Below are positions 24,801-36,029 of a DNA stretch of 64,000 nt, piece by piece. Source of the DNA: Macrotrachela quadricornifera (lineage: Eukaryota > Rotifera > Eurotatoria > Philodinida > Philodinidae); NCBI GenBank assembly GCA_022393335.1, contig JAJEKB010020949.1, positions 962,656-1,026,655 of the forward strand, in the 5' to 3' direction. Each line of letters begins with the position of its first letter. The first letter of the stretch is position 1. The notes beneath the pieces were generated by a model. That model saw only the letters and a program-made list of their open reading frames with translations. It was not told the origin of the DNA and did not search any database. A program made the translations under genes and the position numbers.

Positions 24801-25649
24801 TTAACCCGATGCAGGTTTTTTTTCAGCTCGACCTTTTTGTAAATATTTAAGAACATAATTAACAGTTTTGTCTAACATTTTTTTATTTTGTAAACCATTT
24901 GTACATGATGCTGGATTATTACATGTATATGCACTTATTCGACTAATTTTTTTTTGATCATCTTGATGAATATTAACTAAACGAAATTTTTTTTGATCAT
25001 TTTTATTAAGATAAATTTTTTCTTGAAATGTAAAATATCGATCATTTTCTGTTTCTTTTGTACATGTTATAGGTTTCGTAAATGTTGATGTTATATTTAA
25101 TATTTTAATATCTTGTTTTGGATAAAAATTTCCTATACAACTAAGTATTTGTTTATGTCCACCTTTTGATAAAATTAATGTTTTTTTTAAATTTTTACTT
25201 AATAATTTAAAATCAATATTAATTAATGATGGTAATATTGTTTCAAGTGTTGATAAAGATATTAATTGAAAATTATCAATTACTAATAAACTAGTTGGAT
25301 ATTTAAAATCTTCAATAATATCTGTTGTTAATGTAATTAATGTTTTATTTATATTTATATCAGTTAATGATGATGATATAGCACGTAAACGAAGTTTTTC
25401 TTCTGTATGATTTGTATATATATGTAATTGAATTCGTGTTTTTGATAATGTAGAATTTATTAATGTATTACATAAATCAAGGTTTTTAGTTTTTTTATAT
25501 GTTTTATAATCAATTTCATATTGACAATCTTCTAAATCTTCATGTTCATCATCATAATAATCTTCTTCATCATTATTTGATTTTGTATAAATAAATAAAC
25601 AAAATAATATTGTACTAAGAAAAATAATATGTAATTTCATAGATAACAT
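24801..25649 (-). CDS. Secreted or lumenal protein of unknown function
   Basis: An intronless frame of 282 residues that I do not recognise. Residues 4-24 form a clear signal peptide (KLHIIFLSTILFCLFIYTKS). A strongly acidic, tyrosine-rich patch follows (NNDEEDYYDDEHEDLED). The remainder is rich in Lys, Asn, Ile and Thr with several N-glycosylation sequons and six or more cysteines that could form disulfides (in CQYE, LCNT, LSCIG, ITCTKE, YTCNN and ASCTN). The C-terminus is basic (KGRAEKK). No transmembrane helix follows the signal. Its codon use matches the AT-rich neighbours. The length of the uninterrupted frame in such AT-rich DNA supports a real gene. The second methionine at residue 4 could be the true start. 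Confidence 0.8.
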   Translation of the reverse strand: MLSMKLHIIFLSTILFCLFIYTKSNNDEEDYYDDEHEDLEDCQYEIDYKTYKKTKNLDLCNTLINSTLSKTRIQLHIYTNHTEEKLRLRAISSSLTDININKTLITLTTDIIEDFKYPTSLLVIDNFQLISLSTLETILPSLINIDFKLLSKNLKKTLILSKGGHKQILSCIGNFYPKQDIKILNITSTFTKPITCTKETENDRYFTFQEKIYLNKNDQKKFRLVNIHQDDQKKISRISAYTCNNPASCTNGLQNKKMLDKTVNYVLKYLQKGRAEKKPASG

Positions 25650-26308
25650 TCTATATAGAAATAAAGTTTTTATGAATAAATCTTTTTCTTTTTATATGAA
25701 GATTAACTATACTTATCATTGATCTATCATCTCAAATATTAATTATCTTATTAAGATTAGATAAATTAATTAATATTATCCTTTCTTTTTATATGATATA
25801 TTTATTGACAAAGACATTGATGACATGTTGTACTTGACAAAGGATATATTATAACAAATAGAAACAAAAAAGAAGTTTCACGTAAGATAAAATTAAAGTA
25901 GGAGCAAAAGTACTAAGAAGATTTATGTTATAATATATGACGATAATATTACATCGTATTATCTTCGATATAAATTCTCGTTCTTTCTAGGTTATTACTG
26001 TCTGCACATATTAGAATGTATACGAAGTATTAATGATAGAAGAAAAAAGAAATATATAAGCAAATTCATCAAATTTTTATTTGATAAGAATAGACTTGAT
26101 GATTCATAGATTGATGTTCAAGAAGCGAACTTTTAAAATTTCGTTCAAATAAAAAAAATCTATGGATATGTATTGGTTTTAATTTAAAATAATCCTCAAG
26201 TTTATATTCTTTCAAAGGTTGTAAATAAATCTCACATTGAATTTTAATGAAAATAGTTTATATATAATAAAATAATTTGCTAGTTTATTTAATAAAAAAA
26301 TCGAAAAT
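25650..26308. other. Intergenic spacer between two minus-strand genes
   Basis: AT-rich. It probably contains the 3' UTR of the synthase-like gene and the promoter of the secreted protein. No other feature was seen. Confidence 0.4.
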
Positions 26309-27438
26309 TTAATTTTGAAAAGTAACAATTCTTCCAAATGTTTTATCTGTACCCCAAATTCCTTTTCTTAAACAAGCTAATTGTACAATTTGACTATGAT
26401 CAATAAATAAATTTGCATGTGCTCCACTATTTTGAATATGATAAGCAAATACTTGTGGATCAGCTGCTTCAAACCTATAATAAATAATAATATTTTCTAA
26501 AAAACAAAAAAAAAAAAATGTTTTTTTACATTATTTTATCTTGAGGTAAATTTGATGTAATTGCTGAAATAACATCTGTTCTCCATGATTTAACATTTTC
26601 TGTAATACCTTCAGATTCAATCATAATCATCTATTAAAAATAATTTTAATTTATATTTATTATTTTAAAATAAAAACAAACATAAGATCCAGCATCAAGA
26701 AATTTTTTTGCACGTTCAATTAACCATTTTGGATCACGTGTTCCAGCATTTTCAAGTTCTTCAATAGATGCATCACCACCTGCACCCCATTGAATACCAA
26801 CTTCTGGTTTAGCTTTTAAATTATATGAATTAACTAATTTAATAAGTTCTGTCCAATCATCAGCAGGAAGACTAAGAAAACCTGAACTTATTTCTAAAAC
26901 ATCAAAACTATTTAAAAAAACAAAATATTCAAATTTTAATTTCTAATATTTTAAAAATATTTACCCTAAATCTTTACATGTTTTTAAATATTGTTTAATA
27001 ATTTGTTTATTTCCAGCTGATGTTGCTAATACTCTTTCAATATAACCACCTGTACTAACATAACATGAATGTTTATGTGCAATATCAATCAGACCACGTA
27101 AACGTTTTTCAGGCATTCATGAAAATGAACCACCAGCAAATCTTTAGAAAAAAAATTTTTTGTTTAAATATAAATCAAAAAAATATATTTTTTTTTTACT
27201 TGATTCCATCAACATAATCTCCCCAGTCAGAAAGTAATTCATCAAGATAAGTTTGTGTTACTGGTGCATAATATGGTCCACGAATTTCTGTTATACCTTT
27301 TTTTCTATTTGGTTTTGATGGTAAATTATTTGTTGGTAAAAATGGAAAAGCTGTTGAATTTTCATGTGAATTAGTCAATGATCGAATAGAAGACAATAAT
27401 GGAATATGACATTTTATATAATATCTTGAGATAAACAT
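26309..27438 (-). CDS. Phosphosulfolactate synthase (ComA)/HSA32-like protein, with one in-frame TGA
   Basis: Five exons in phase on the minus strand: 27438-27200, 27141-26965, 26907-26682, 26630-26530 and 26474-26309, about 302 residues. It is a TIM-barrel protein of the ComA family. The bacterial and archaeal members add sulfite to phosphoenolpyruvate to give phosphosulfolactate; plant HSA32 is a heat-memory protein of the same fold. Visible family motifs in order: TEIRGPYY, VDGIKFAGGSFS, YVSTGGYIERVL, AKPEVGIQWGAGGD, MIMIESEGITENVK, FEAADPQVFAY, IDHSQIVQ and GIWG. The N-terminal 45 residues are extra, basic and Ser-rich, and could be an organelle targeting peptide. A TGA at 27119-27117 sits between GGSFS and MPEKRL, a spot normally occupied by one residue (Leu in homologues I remember). 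Everything after it is conserved, so the gene was functional recently or the base is wrong. The family is rare in animals, which points to horizontal transfer; the introns would then be later gains. Confidence 0.9.
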
Positions 27439-28264
27439 TATTATACATTCAGTATTTAATAAAAACTAATTTAAATTTTTTTTCCTTCCTATAAATCAAT
27501 CGAATTATAATATATATTATCTTGATTATTTATCATTTGTTAAAACTTATAGCTATTACAAAAATATGTAAACAGATGTCGCATTATATATTAGAACTAT
27601 TGAAATGATATCTAAGATTTATATCTCTAAATATAAGATGTTAATTTTTTTCCGTTCAAAATAGTGTGGATAAAAAACATGAAACATTTCTATATAATAT
27701 AACTGATATCATCTATTTATTAGGATATTAATTAAAATAAAAAAATTTTTTTTTTGAGTTTCATTCATATAGCGAGTGGATCATAAAGAATGGTCCTCTT
27801 AATATTTTTAAGATTTCTACTCTATTATTCCTATAAGTAAAGCATTCTTTTTTGTTAAAAGATAGCGTTTGAAATTCTCTACAAAATCATATATGATTAC
27901 ATCTAAAATTGTTTTATATATATTCCGAAAAAGATCTTCTTTCGTTTGATACGTTGCAAATAATTATCGACATAGTAAAGGAACAACAACACATTACGCT
28001 ATAAACATCTAGCAGTAAAGTAATAAAAAAAACCAAAACGAAGAAAAAATAAAAATAGAAAAATAAGAACTGCTAAAGGTTAATATCTCCCAAAACTGTG
28101 GATCTTAGATGATGGAGCGCAACGATACTTCCATTGAAAGGTCATAACGAACAGTTATTGGTTATATGCACTATTGCCTATTTACCTCTACATTCACATG
28201 CGAAGCTTTCTTTTATTCTCTATTTGTGTAGTATATCAGCAAACCGGTCATGAGATATTGTGAT
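27439..28264. other. Intergenic spacer
   Basis: AT-rich with no gene recognised; it presumably holds the synthase-like gene's promoter near 27440-27600. Confidence 0.4.
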
Positions 28265-28790
28265 TCGGTTAAGTTTCATCCAGAGATTACGAAGTGGCGA
28301 GAAATTGAATGGTGGTTGAGTTAGTTTTGGTGATAAGATCTTTGTTTGTTAAGTGAGTTTTCGACCATTCCGCCCGCCATTTTTCTTCGACTGGTACGTT
28401 GAAATCAGCATTCTTCGCCATTAACCGAAGCGATTTACAAAATTTTGGATGTATGTGAGGTAGGTATTCGAGGTCTTCGTAGATCGAAAGATATGAATTA
28501 CTCATAATTTTGGTATACTCTCTCGTTATATATGGAGGTGCGATGTTTGATAAAACAGGTAGTTATGGTGTTGGAGTTGATTTTATTGGGCCTGTTATAA
28601 TCCTCATTACTAAGTTTAGTTGAGTATCAAGTTTCTTGATGTGAGTGGTACGGCTCCACACTGGAACGCAGTATTCAGTCGCGAAGTGGACCAGTGAAAA
28701 CGTGATTGTGCGCTCCCTAGTTTTTTCCTAATGAGTTTCTGCGCAATACTGACTAGCGATTTAATTTTAACACTTATATTGTATGTCTTT
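28265..28790 (-). mobile_element. Non-LTR retrotransposon (LINE) reverse transcriptase C-terminus, decayed
   Basis: The minus-strand translation reads FATEYCVPVWSRTTHIKK, then a piece like LNLVMRIITGPIKSTPTP, then LPVLSNIAPPYITRE. This is the conserved region just after the RT catalytic domain in jockey/CR1-type LINEs (usually TAEYC.PVW, R.ITG...TPT, L..IAPP..RRE). An in-frame TAA lies between the second and third piece. No catalytic YXDD box or endonuclease is present. The flanks are non-coding, so this is a dead 3' fragment. Confidence 0.75.
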
Positions 28791-29754
28791 ACTTTTCATC
28801 TTTTTTCAGATATATATATATATAAAACAATAAATGATGATAATGAAATCGATTTGATTTCCCGAAATAATTCTGTAACATCAGTTATATGCAAATCAAT
28901 TATTTGAAATATGTAATCCTAAAAAGATTTTTTTGATAAAATGTGATTAAAAATTTTTGAAATTGAAAAAGACCTATTTCAAAATAATAGTTGAATTTCA
29001 TCAAGATTTATCAAATTGTAGAAAATATATCTTCTAGTATGAACTCAAAAAGAAATTCGCCAAATTTTTTCTAGATTTAAGTTCTCCGATTTAGAAAGTC
29101 TTTATTCAAGTTTTACAGAATAAAAAAAAACATTTAATTTCAAAGAAGAATCTTTTTTCAAGCGAAAAAAAATTAAATTAGTACAATATTATTATTAATC
29201 ATCGATAGAGTCTATATCGTGTTGAAAATTTCTGTCCTTGGATTCGAATAGTATTATTAATACTTTTATGAATTATTTTATTATGAACTTAATAATTACT
29301 CGACTATGTCTATTCGATAACTAGAACAGTGCGTATCTCACGTTAGTTTTTATTAATTAAACAAAATAAATAGTTTGTTGATAGTTCCAAAAAAACCATT
29401 TCTACGAGAAAGAGCTGAGCGAGATCTCGGATGAGTTGTTTGAAATTCCAAGACTGAATATATAAAATTTAATTTTTTTAAATAAACAATTAATATTTTA
29501 TGATAGTCCTTTTTCGTCCTTGTTTTTTTGTTACGAACATCAGTGAAACACATCCATTTCGAACTTCAGTTTTTTTGAAAAAGATCGAATGTTCGAAAGA
29601 GCAAGGACAAATCGAATATTTTTAATTGGCTTTAATATTTGTATTTTATTAAAATATATTTATTTAATTTTATTTTTGAAAAATAATCATATAAAATAGA
29701 TGATTTCGTTAACATATTATATATATATATATAAAAAGAAAAAGATTTTGTCAA
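28791..29754. other. Intergenic spacer
   Basis: AT-rich and without features, apart from short AT microsatellites at 28810-28825 and 29720-29732. Confidence 0.4.
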
Positions 29755-32268
29755 TTAAACAAATTCAATAGTATCATCATCATCACCTGGAGGATTTTTA
29801 AATGCAACATATTTTTCTTTACTTTCTCTAAAAATAAATAAAATAAATAAATAAATAAAAATTATTTTAAAAAAATTTTTACAAAGATAATTTTTTTCGT
29901 ATTTTAATTGCAATTAATCCAGTTAACCATCTAGCTGCAATATATCCAACAAATCCAAAAAATATTGAACAAATCATTGGTGACATTGAACTAACAAAAA
30001 ATGTTGAACCAATCATTATTCCAGCTATTGACATTCCAAATGCAGATAAACTTCCAAAACCTGCTTGAACCATTTCTTGAATATAATCTTCTGGACTTAT
30101 TGCGTATTTTCTTGCTAAATTCTTTGAACGATCTTCTTTATAATAATAATAAATAAATAAACGAATAGATAGTATTAATCCTTCTAAAGTAAAAGCTGTT
30201 ACAGCAGCTAAAGCATTTCCTAAAAAATATTTAAAATAAAGGAATGTTTAATTTTAGAGAAGGTGTATCTTGAGCTAGAGACTTCGGTGTAAAAATTTCA
30301 GCTTAAAATATTGGATATGAGAAAACTCGGGTTGATTTTATAATATAGCCAAGGTCTAGGACTACAACTTAACAGAGTCCGATATTTGAATTGTTATGTA
30401 GTTCATTTTTTTAAAAAGCTCATCTAATCAGGTATGGAAAAAGTAGAATGTGCGTTGCGAAACAGTTGATTTTCACTACACACTAAAAGTAAAATCAAGA
30501 AATTCGATCCTGTTAAGTTGTCGCATTGGCTCTTGACTACATTGTAAAACCAACCCGAGCTCTCTAACGTTTGAAATGGCGGAGAAATTAGGGATGCACG
30601 GAAACGTGAAAATGAAAATTTCGATTTTGAGAAAAATCACAAACTACATTTTACAAGTGTAATTTAAACTTTTCTTATGTAGAAATAATGCTATTAATAA
30701 ATGTTGATCCATCCCAAAAATGATCATATTCAGAACATAAAGTTTATTGTATTAATGTGATCAAAGACTTCATATGAATAATTAAATAAAAATTCAAAAC
30801 ATCATCCACATTCCGTATGTTGAATGATGATGAATCAACTTGCTTGTTCTTCACTTAGTATGATCAAATTTATTTCATAATAGATCTTCTAATTTTCTTT
30901 ATTCATTTGGTAAAAAATTCGTATTACCTATTTCTTTCGTTTAACTTTTATTCTGATCTTAGATCACAAGTAGTGGTCGTCTAAAGACTCGATCAGCACT
31001 TTCTCGTAGAAATCGTGTTTCTAAACTATCGTCAAGCTATTCATTTATAAAATTAAAAAAACCGAAGTCAGTTTCAAGTTCCTGGACATTAACTGCCTTT
31101 GACCAAACCTCATACAAACAAATATTTTTTGTTTAAAATTTATCGCTTATTTAAAAAATTGAGCTTTAAAAAATTTTTAGAAAACTGACTTCAGATTTTA
31201 TTTCCTCATCCTCGATTACCCTTCGACCAACTCTTATAAAAATAATCCTTTTTATACCTTTACATAATTGTCGGATCAATCAGTGAGGTGCGGACATACA
31301 AGCAAGCAAACAATTTATTGTTGCTAGACTCTTCTCTACGAGAAAGAGAAAAACGAATACGATGTAAATATGAAGAACGAAAGCAGAACAAAAATCAGCA
31401 TATTTATCCCTACGTGACAGGATCAATTTCAAGGTAACATTCTTCATAGCAGAAGAAATATATTTTATCATAATAATTCGAAAGATTTCAAAAATAACAT
31501 TTTTTGAAAAAATGTCTAGGTCTATCGCATATGCTATAAATGAGAAAATTGATCGAAATCGACTTTTTTTGGATAGGGGATAGGCCTTAATAAGAATATT
31601 TGATAATATTACCTTTAACAATCATTTCAATAGGTATTCCAGCAATAATTTGTCTAGCAAATTCTAAAAGAATAAAAAAAACAAAAGTATTGTTAATAAA
31701 AATAAAATATTATTTTACCATGAAAAACTTCAAAAGTAAATTTAACAGCATTAAACATTCCATTAATAAAAAAACATTTAACAACATTTCCAGCCATAAG
31801 AACTTGTTCTCCTAAAACATATTCAACATTTGTTGAACAAATAAATGCAAATTGTTCACAATTTTTTATAACAAGACTATAAGTTTTCCATATATCTCTT
31901 TGATGTTTATCATTATAAATTCTAATTGCATTTTCAACAACAATATCTTCAGATAATCTATCAGTTAAATAACATGTACCACTTCTATTTAAATAATAAT
32001 CCATTGGATCAGATTTATATCTTGCACAACCAATATCATGTGCATAATTAAATGGTAGTTCCGTACGAAATTGTTTTAATGTAACTATATCTAATCCATG
32101 AATATTTTGTTCAACTATCATAAATGATTCAAGTTTTTTTGGAATTAATTCAGGAGATATATTATTAATTATATCTTCTTCTGTAACAACAATTCCATGA
32201 TGTTGATACATTCGAATTTTACGCCATACATATAAATGATCACCACGACGTGGAATATAATCTGTCAT
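29755..32268 (-). CDS. LRAT-domain (NlpC/P60-type thiol) protein with C-terminal membrane segments
   Basis: Four exons on the minus strand join in phase: 32268-31719, 31663-31613, 30219-29883 and 29827-29755, giving 336 residues. The N-terminal domain is LRAT-like, a papain-type fold in acyltransferases and phospholipases such as LRAT and HRASLS: GDHLYVWR starts it, His24 in YQHHGIVV is the likely catalytic histidine, and Cys137 in KNCEQFAF matches the NCEHF nucleophile box. The last 120 residues contain three hydrophobic segments (about LAAVTAFTLEGLILSIRLF, FGSLSAFGMSIAGIMIG and ICSIFFGFVGYIAARWLTG), then a basic stretch and an acidic tail (GDDDDTIEF). The second intron is 1393 nt, unlike the others at 55 nt. 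The acyl substrate cannot be read from the sequence. The LRAT call is firm for the motifs; enzymatic activity is inferred. Confidence 0.85.
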
Positions 32269-32929
32269 TATATGAAAGTTTTATTTTTTTATTGCTAAAC
32301 TTAAGATGTTGTTATGCCATATAAAAATGAATAATATAACTGTCACTAGTTTCTTGTTTTTTTCTTTTGCGTTCTATATATTGCAATTTTATGAAGGTCG
32401 ATTGGCTGTTTCTAGACGAGTGAAAGAAGAAAAAATATTTTTCTTTTTTGGCTGGTTTACTTGATGCGTGCGTCATGAATATAAAAGAACAGAACAAAAA
32501 TATAATCTATTCTTATATCCTTGATGTTATTTCCCAATCGTATTATATATATAACCCGAAGTTCTATTACTCAACAAAATTATATCAATATGAAATACAT
32601 AGTTGCCAGCACAAATCTTGTCAATAGATTTTTACATTAATTTCATTTTATTCGTTATTTAAAATGCAAAATGACAAGATTAATCGAGTAATATCGAATA
32701 AAGCAAAATGATTGTAACATAAAGTATTTCAAAAATATCTCAACATAAAAAACCTTATAATGTCGATTTTTTTTGTAAAAGATACACCATGAAATTCCCT
32801 ACTAGAGCAGTACCGAGTTCCTATAAAAACTTTCTTGTAAGGTTGAAATTGAGACAGTATGAAATGATAAAATATCCCAACGTATTTAATAGATAGCGAG
32901 TCGTTTACTCAATTTTTTTATGGTATTTG
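32269..32929. other. Intergenic spacer upstream of the LRAT gene
   Basis: AT-rich with no gene. A short frame at 32312-32497 has no support. Confidence 0.4.
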
Positions 32930-33330
32930 ATCACTATTCAATTGATCTTATAATAATAAAATTTTGTTAAGAATTGCTTTTTATTGAAAATCATCTGGTA
33001 ACAATAGATGTGGTAGTTTTTCATTCTACTTTATTATTATTTAATACGTTGTATTAGAAAAACAAAATATACCAGAAGATGCGGCTTGAAAAGTTCTATA
33101 ATTTGTTAAAAAAATCACTTATTCTATGGTTACACATTTTGTTTTCAAAACGTGTAAAACTCTGAGCGACTAAATTTCTACATTACAGAAACGAGATTGG
33201 TTTTTAGTAAAAGATGCACTCGGTTTTCGCCTATCTCATTTTTTTTATTACTTATATATTTTATTTAAATAAACAAAATACATTACAAGGTGCAGCATGA
33301 AAAACTCTATAATCTACAAACAATAATGAT
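32930..33330. repeat. Dispersed repeat, copy B (GATGCAGCATGAAAAG family)
   Basis: It aligns with 14460-14880: shared words include TAATAATAAA followed by an ATTGCTTTTTATTG/ATTGTTTTTCTG pair, TTTAATACG, GATGCGGCTTGAAAAG, TTTTGTTTTCAAAACG and a second GGTGCAGCATGAAAAA. Identity is roughly 70-75 percent by eye. It is non-coding. Confidence 0.7.
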
Positions 33331-34589
33331 AATAAATGTGAAAACCTCGGATTTAAATCAGAGTGTTATGTGCACTTCAAAAACTAAAAAGAATTGACGA
33401 AAAATTTATTTTGATTGAACTGTCGAAAAACTAGCTATCGAGAGTCTATGCTCATCATTTTGACCTTATCTCGTGAACGCCTTGATCATTTGAGCTCTGG
33501 GACATCTCAATTGAACAGAGAATAGTTTAGTCAACAAATGCATCCTACGCGAGTGAGGAAGCTATGAGATAAAAGAAGTGCTAGAAGTCAAGAACTGAGG
33601 AAATACGAAGAAATATTACACTCCAAGAGGTGGGATTTTGAATTTTTCTCACCTAGTGCACGATATTCTAGGCTTATTTTCTACAAGGCAAGGATCTCAT
33701 CAAAATACATCTTTTCTTACTAGATCATAAAGAATAAAAAGCGTGAGGAGCCAAGTTGGCACGGACGACACTGTAGGCAATCCTATCGAGTGATCATTGA
33801 CTCAACTCCCAGAGTGACATAATATCTTTAGAAATCACAGAAATCGAGTTCAGATTCGTACTCAGCTTAGAAAACTGGGTGGGTAGAATTATTCCAGAAT
33901 GGAATTAGGCTTATAACTAACGAGATTATGGTCATAGGTGACCTCATGGATCTATGATGGATACATGATAGACAGAGGCATCAGTATTTTCACAATAACC
34001 CACCAATATTAATAGCTATCGAGTTCGAATTTTTCCATTTGATAACTCTTTTTAGTAACAACAAAGCCATCCATCTAGAACAGCTCAAAACCGTTAGTCA
34101 TCCGACACATATTTAGGCACACTAGCCTCAGGATACAGATTTTGTGCATTTTGGGAGCCTGTTTAAGCAACTTTCACTTAAAAAATTAATATCATATTCG
34201 AAATCAGCGTTAAAAACAGAGTCGATTCATATAAATTTTAAATAATTCTGAGAAAAATTTTTTTTTGAACAAATCCCTGTATCTCCTCCTCAGGGATGGT
34301 CTGGTCAATAATGACAATGTTTTCGATAACTCAGCCATTTGTTGGCGGACTCTTTTCATCTTCTTCTGTCGACTAAGATTTTAATGAGATAATTCTGTGT
34401 ACAAAATTTCCGCACAATCCGATGTACTTGTGTAGAGTTATCGTGTAAACGACCGGCTGGCCGGACACACTGACCGATTCTAGTGTGTACTCACTTTTTG
34501 AGTGTACAAAAAGATGAAATGAGGAAAGATCGAATTCATCATTTACCAATAAACTCAATCTTGTTTTTGCAACTTCAAAATTGATCGAT
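33331..34589. other. Gene-free spacer between inverted copies of the dispersed repeat
   Basis: It is slightly richer in GC than its surroundings and has no open frame with homology. It may be the interior of one larger element bounded by the repeat at 32930 and its inverted piece at 34590. Confidence 0.4.
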
Positions 34590-34760
34590 CAAAGTTTTTC
34601 TCGTTTTGAAAACAAAATGTACAACTAATAGAATAAGAAATCTTTTGTACATTGTATACCTTTTTATGCTGCATCTCACGGCATCTTTTGTTTTTTTTAT
34701 ATAACATATTAAAGATTGTTTCTATGAGTAATGGATCTTTTCTATCAGAAAATGTGCGAT
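34590..34760. repeat. Dispersed repeat, inverted partial copy C
   Basis: CGTTTTGAAAACAAAATG, TATGCTGCATCTCACGGCATC and TTTTGTTTTTTTTAT are reverse complements of segments in the copies at 14560-14680 and 33040-33140. An open frame starting at 34652 runs out of this repeat and is probably not a gene. Confidence 0.6.
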
Positions 34761-35351
34761 ACCATATTACAGATTATATGTATATATCTCTTTATTCTTC
34801 CTTTCTATATCTCCTTGATATGTATGAGCCTATGTGGGATCAAGAATTTCTTCATAAGGTGAAACAATTTCCCTCATCGAGTGGTTTAATTGTCCACTGC
34901 TGTCTGATCTTAATGATTTTATCGTCGGCTAGAAATTGGCTTAATGTAGTTCATTATTCCTACAACTATTTGGATTAGTATGAATAATAACATATCCATT
35001 GATAAACGCCAAAAATCGAAGTAAAAAAAATCTATCGTGAAAAGTAAAAGAATCATTTTGTCTAATCAATTTAGTTCTGATTATTGTTCACCTGAAAAAA
35101 ATTAAGCTTAATGAATGTTGAATAACTGATTTATATTCATTCGAAAATTTTTGTGCATTAATTTAAATAATTTGAATTTTAGAATAATGATAAGAATAAA
35201 TGATAGTTATCGAACGTCCTCAAGCAATTTATAAGTATATGTATAAATTATTATCATATATATATAAATATTTCTATTATCTGGACTACTTCATTTTTAT
35301 TGTTAAAAGAAAATTATTTTTTTATTTTAATATAGAAAATATAAATAAAAA

Positions 35352-36029
35352 CTAAATAAGATGTTGATCAGATTGAATAGCTAATTTTCTTTTAACCTTT
35401 TTGTTTAATCGATGTTTAATAGATGGTAAAGAACTTATACTAAAAGTAATTCCATTAATTTCTAAATCAGGTATAAAATAATTAAAAAGTTTAATAACTG
35501 GTTCAATTAATGGATCTGGTGATCTATATGAACCTGAATTATTATTTAATAGTAAACAATTATAATTATCATCATCAGGCCATATTTCACCTGCAAATCT
35601 AACATATTCAGCTCTATTAGATAGAGTTATATGTTTACACAGCATATAATATGATACATGACGAACAGTTGGAACTTGAATAAATAAAATTGAATTATCC
35701 GTAATAACAAAATTATAACGTATTGTTGAATCATTTGTCTTTAATAATTTTTTTAAAAATGTATTAAGTGATATTGAATTAGATAATTGTTTAATATTAT
35801 TATTTTTTAATTGAAAACGAGTGCTAATAACACCTAATTTTGAATAAAATAAATAACGTTTAATTAAAGTTTTACAATTTATTGAAGTAAAACGATAAAG
35901 TTTATCTGGAAGATAATTGTCAATTATTATTGATGGAATATTAAATTCATATATTGGATATTCATCAAATATATTTTCAGTTAATTTACCAAGTCGAGAG
36001 AGTGATAATGTGTGTCCGATTATTTCCAT
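35352..36029 (-). CDS. Conserved-looking protein of unknown function
   Basis: An intronless frame of 225 residues. I do not recognise a named family. The region YVRFAGEIWPDDD followed by LLLNNNSGSYRSPDP has the look of a motif shared by uncharacterised eukaryotic proteins (a G-E-I/L, short gap, NNxSGxYxP pattern), followed by a phenylalanine-rich amphipathic stretch and a basic tail (KHRLNKKVKRKLAIQ). There is no signal peptide or membrane segment, so a cytosolic or nuclear location is likely. Start at the first ATG, whose upstream region on the minus strand is AT-rich without further coding signal. The frame is long and unbroken for DNA this AT-rich, and codon use matches the secure genes nearby. 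Confidence 0.7.
   Translation of the reverse strand: MEIIGHTLSLSRLGKLTENIFDEYPIYEFNIPSIIIDNYLPDKLYRFTSINCKTLIKRYLFYSKLGVISTRFQLKNNNIKQLSNSISLNTFLKKLLKTNDSTIRYNFVITDNSILFIQVPTVRHVSYYMLCKHITLSNRAEYVRFAGEIWPDDDNYNCLLLNNNSGSYRSPDPLIEPVIKLFNYFIPDLEINGITFSISSLPSIKHRLNKKVKRKLAIQSDQHLI

Noticed and set aside
34652..34978. 108-residue plus-strand frame
   Set aside because: It begins within the inverted copy of a dispersed repeat and has no homology; the rest is hydrophobic AT-rich translation.
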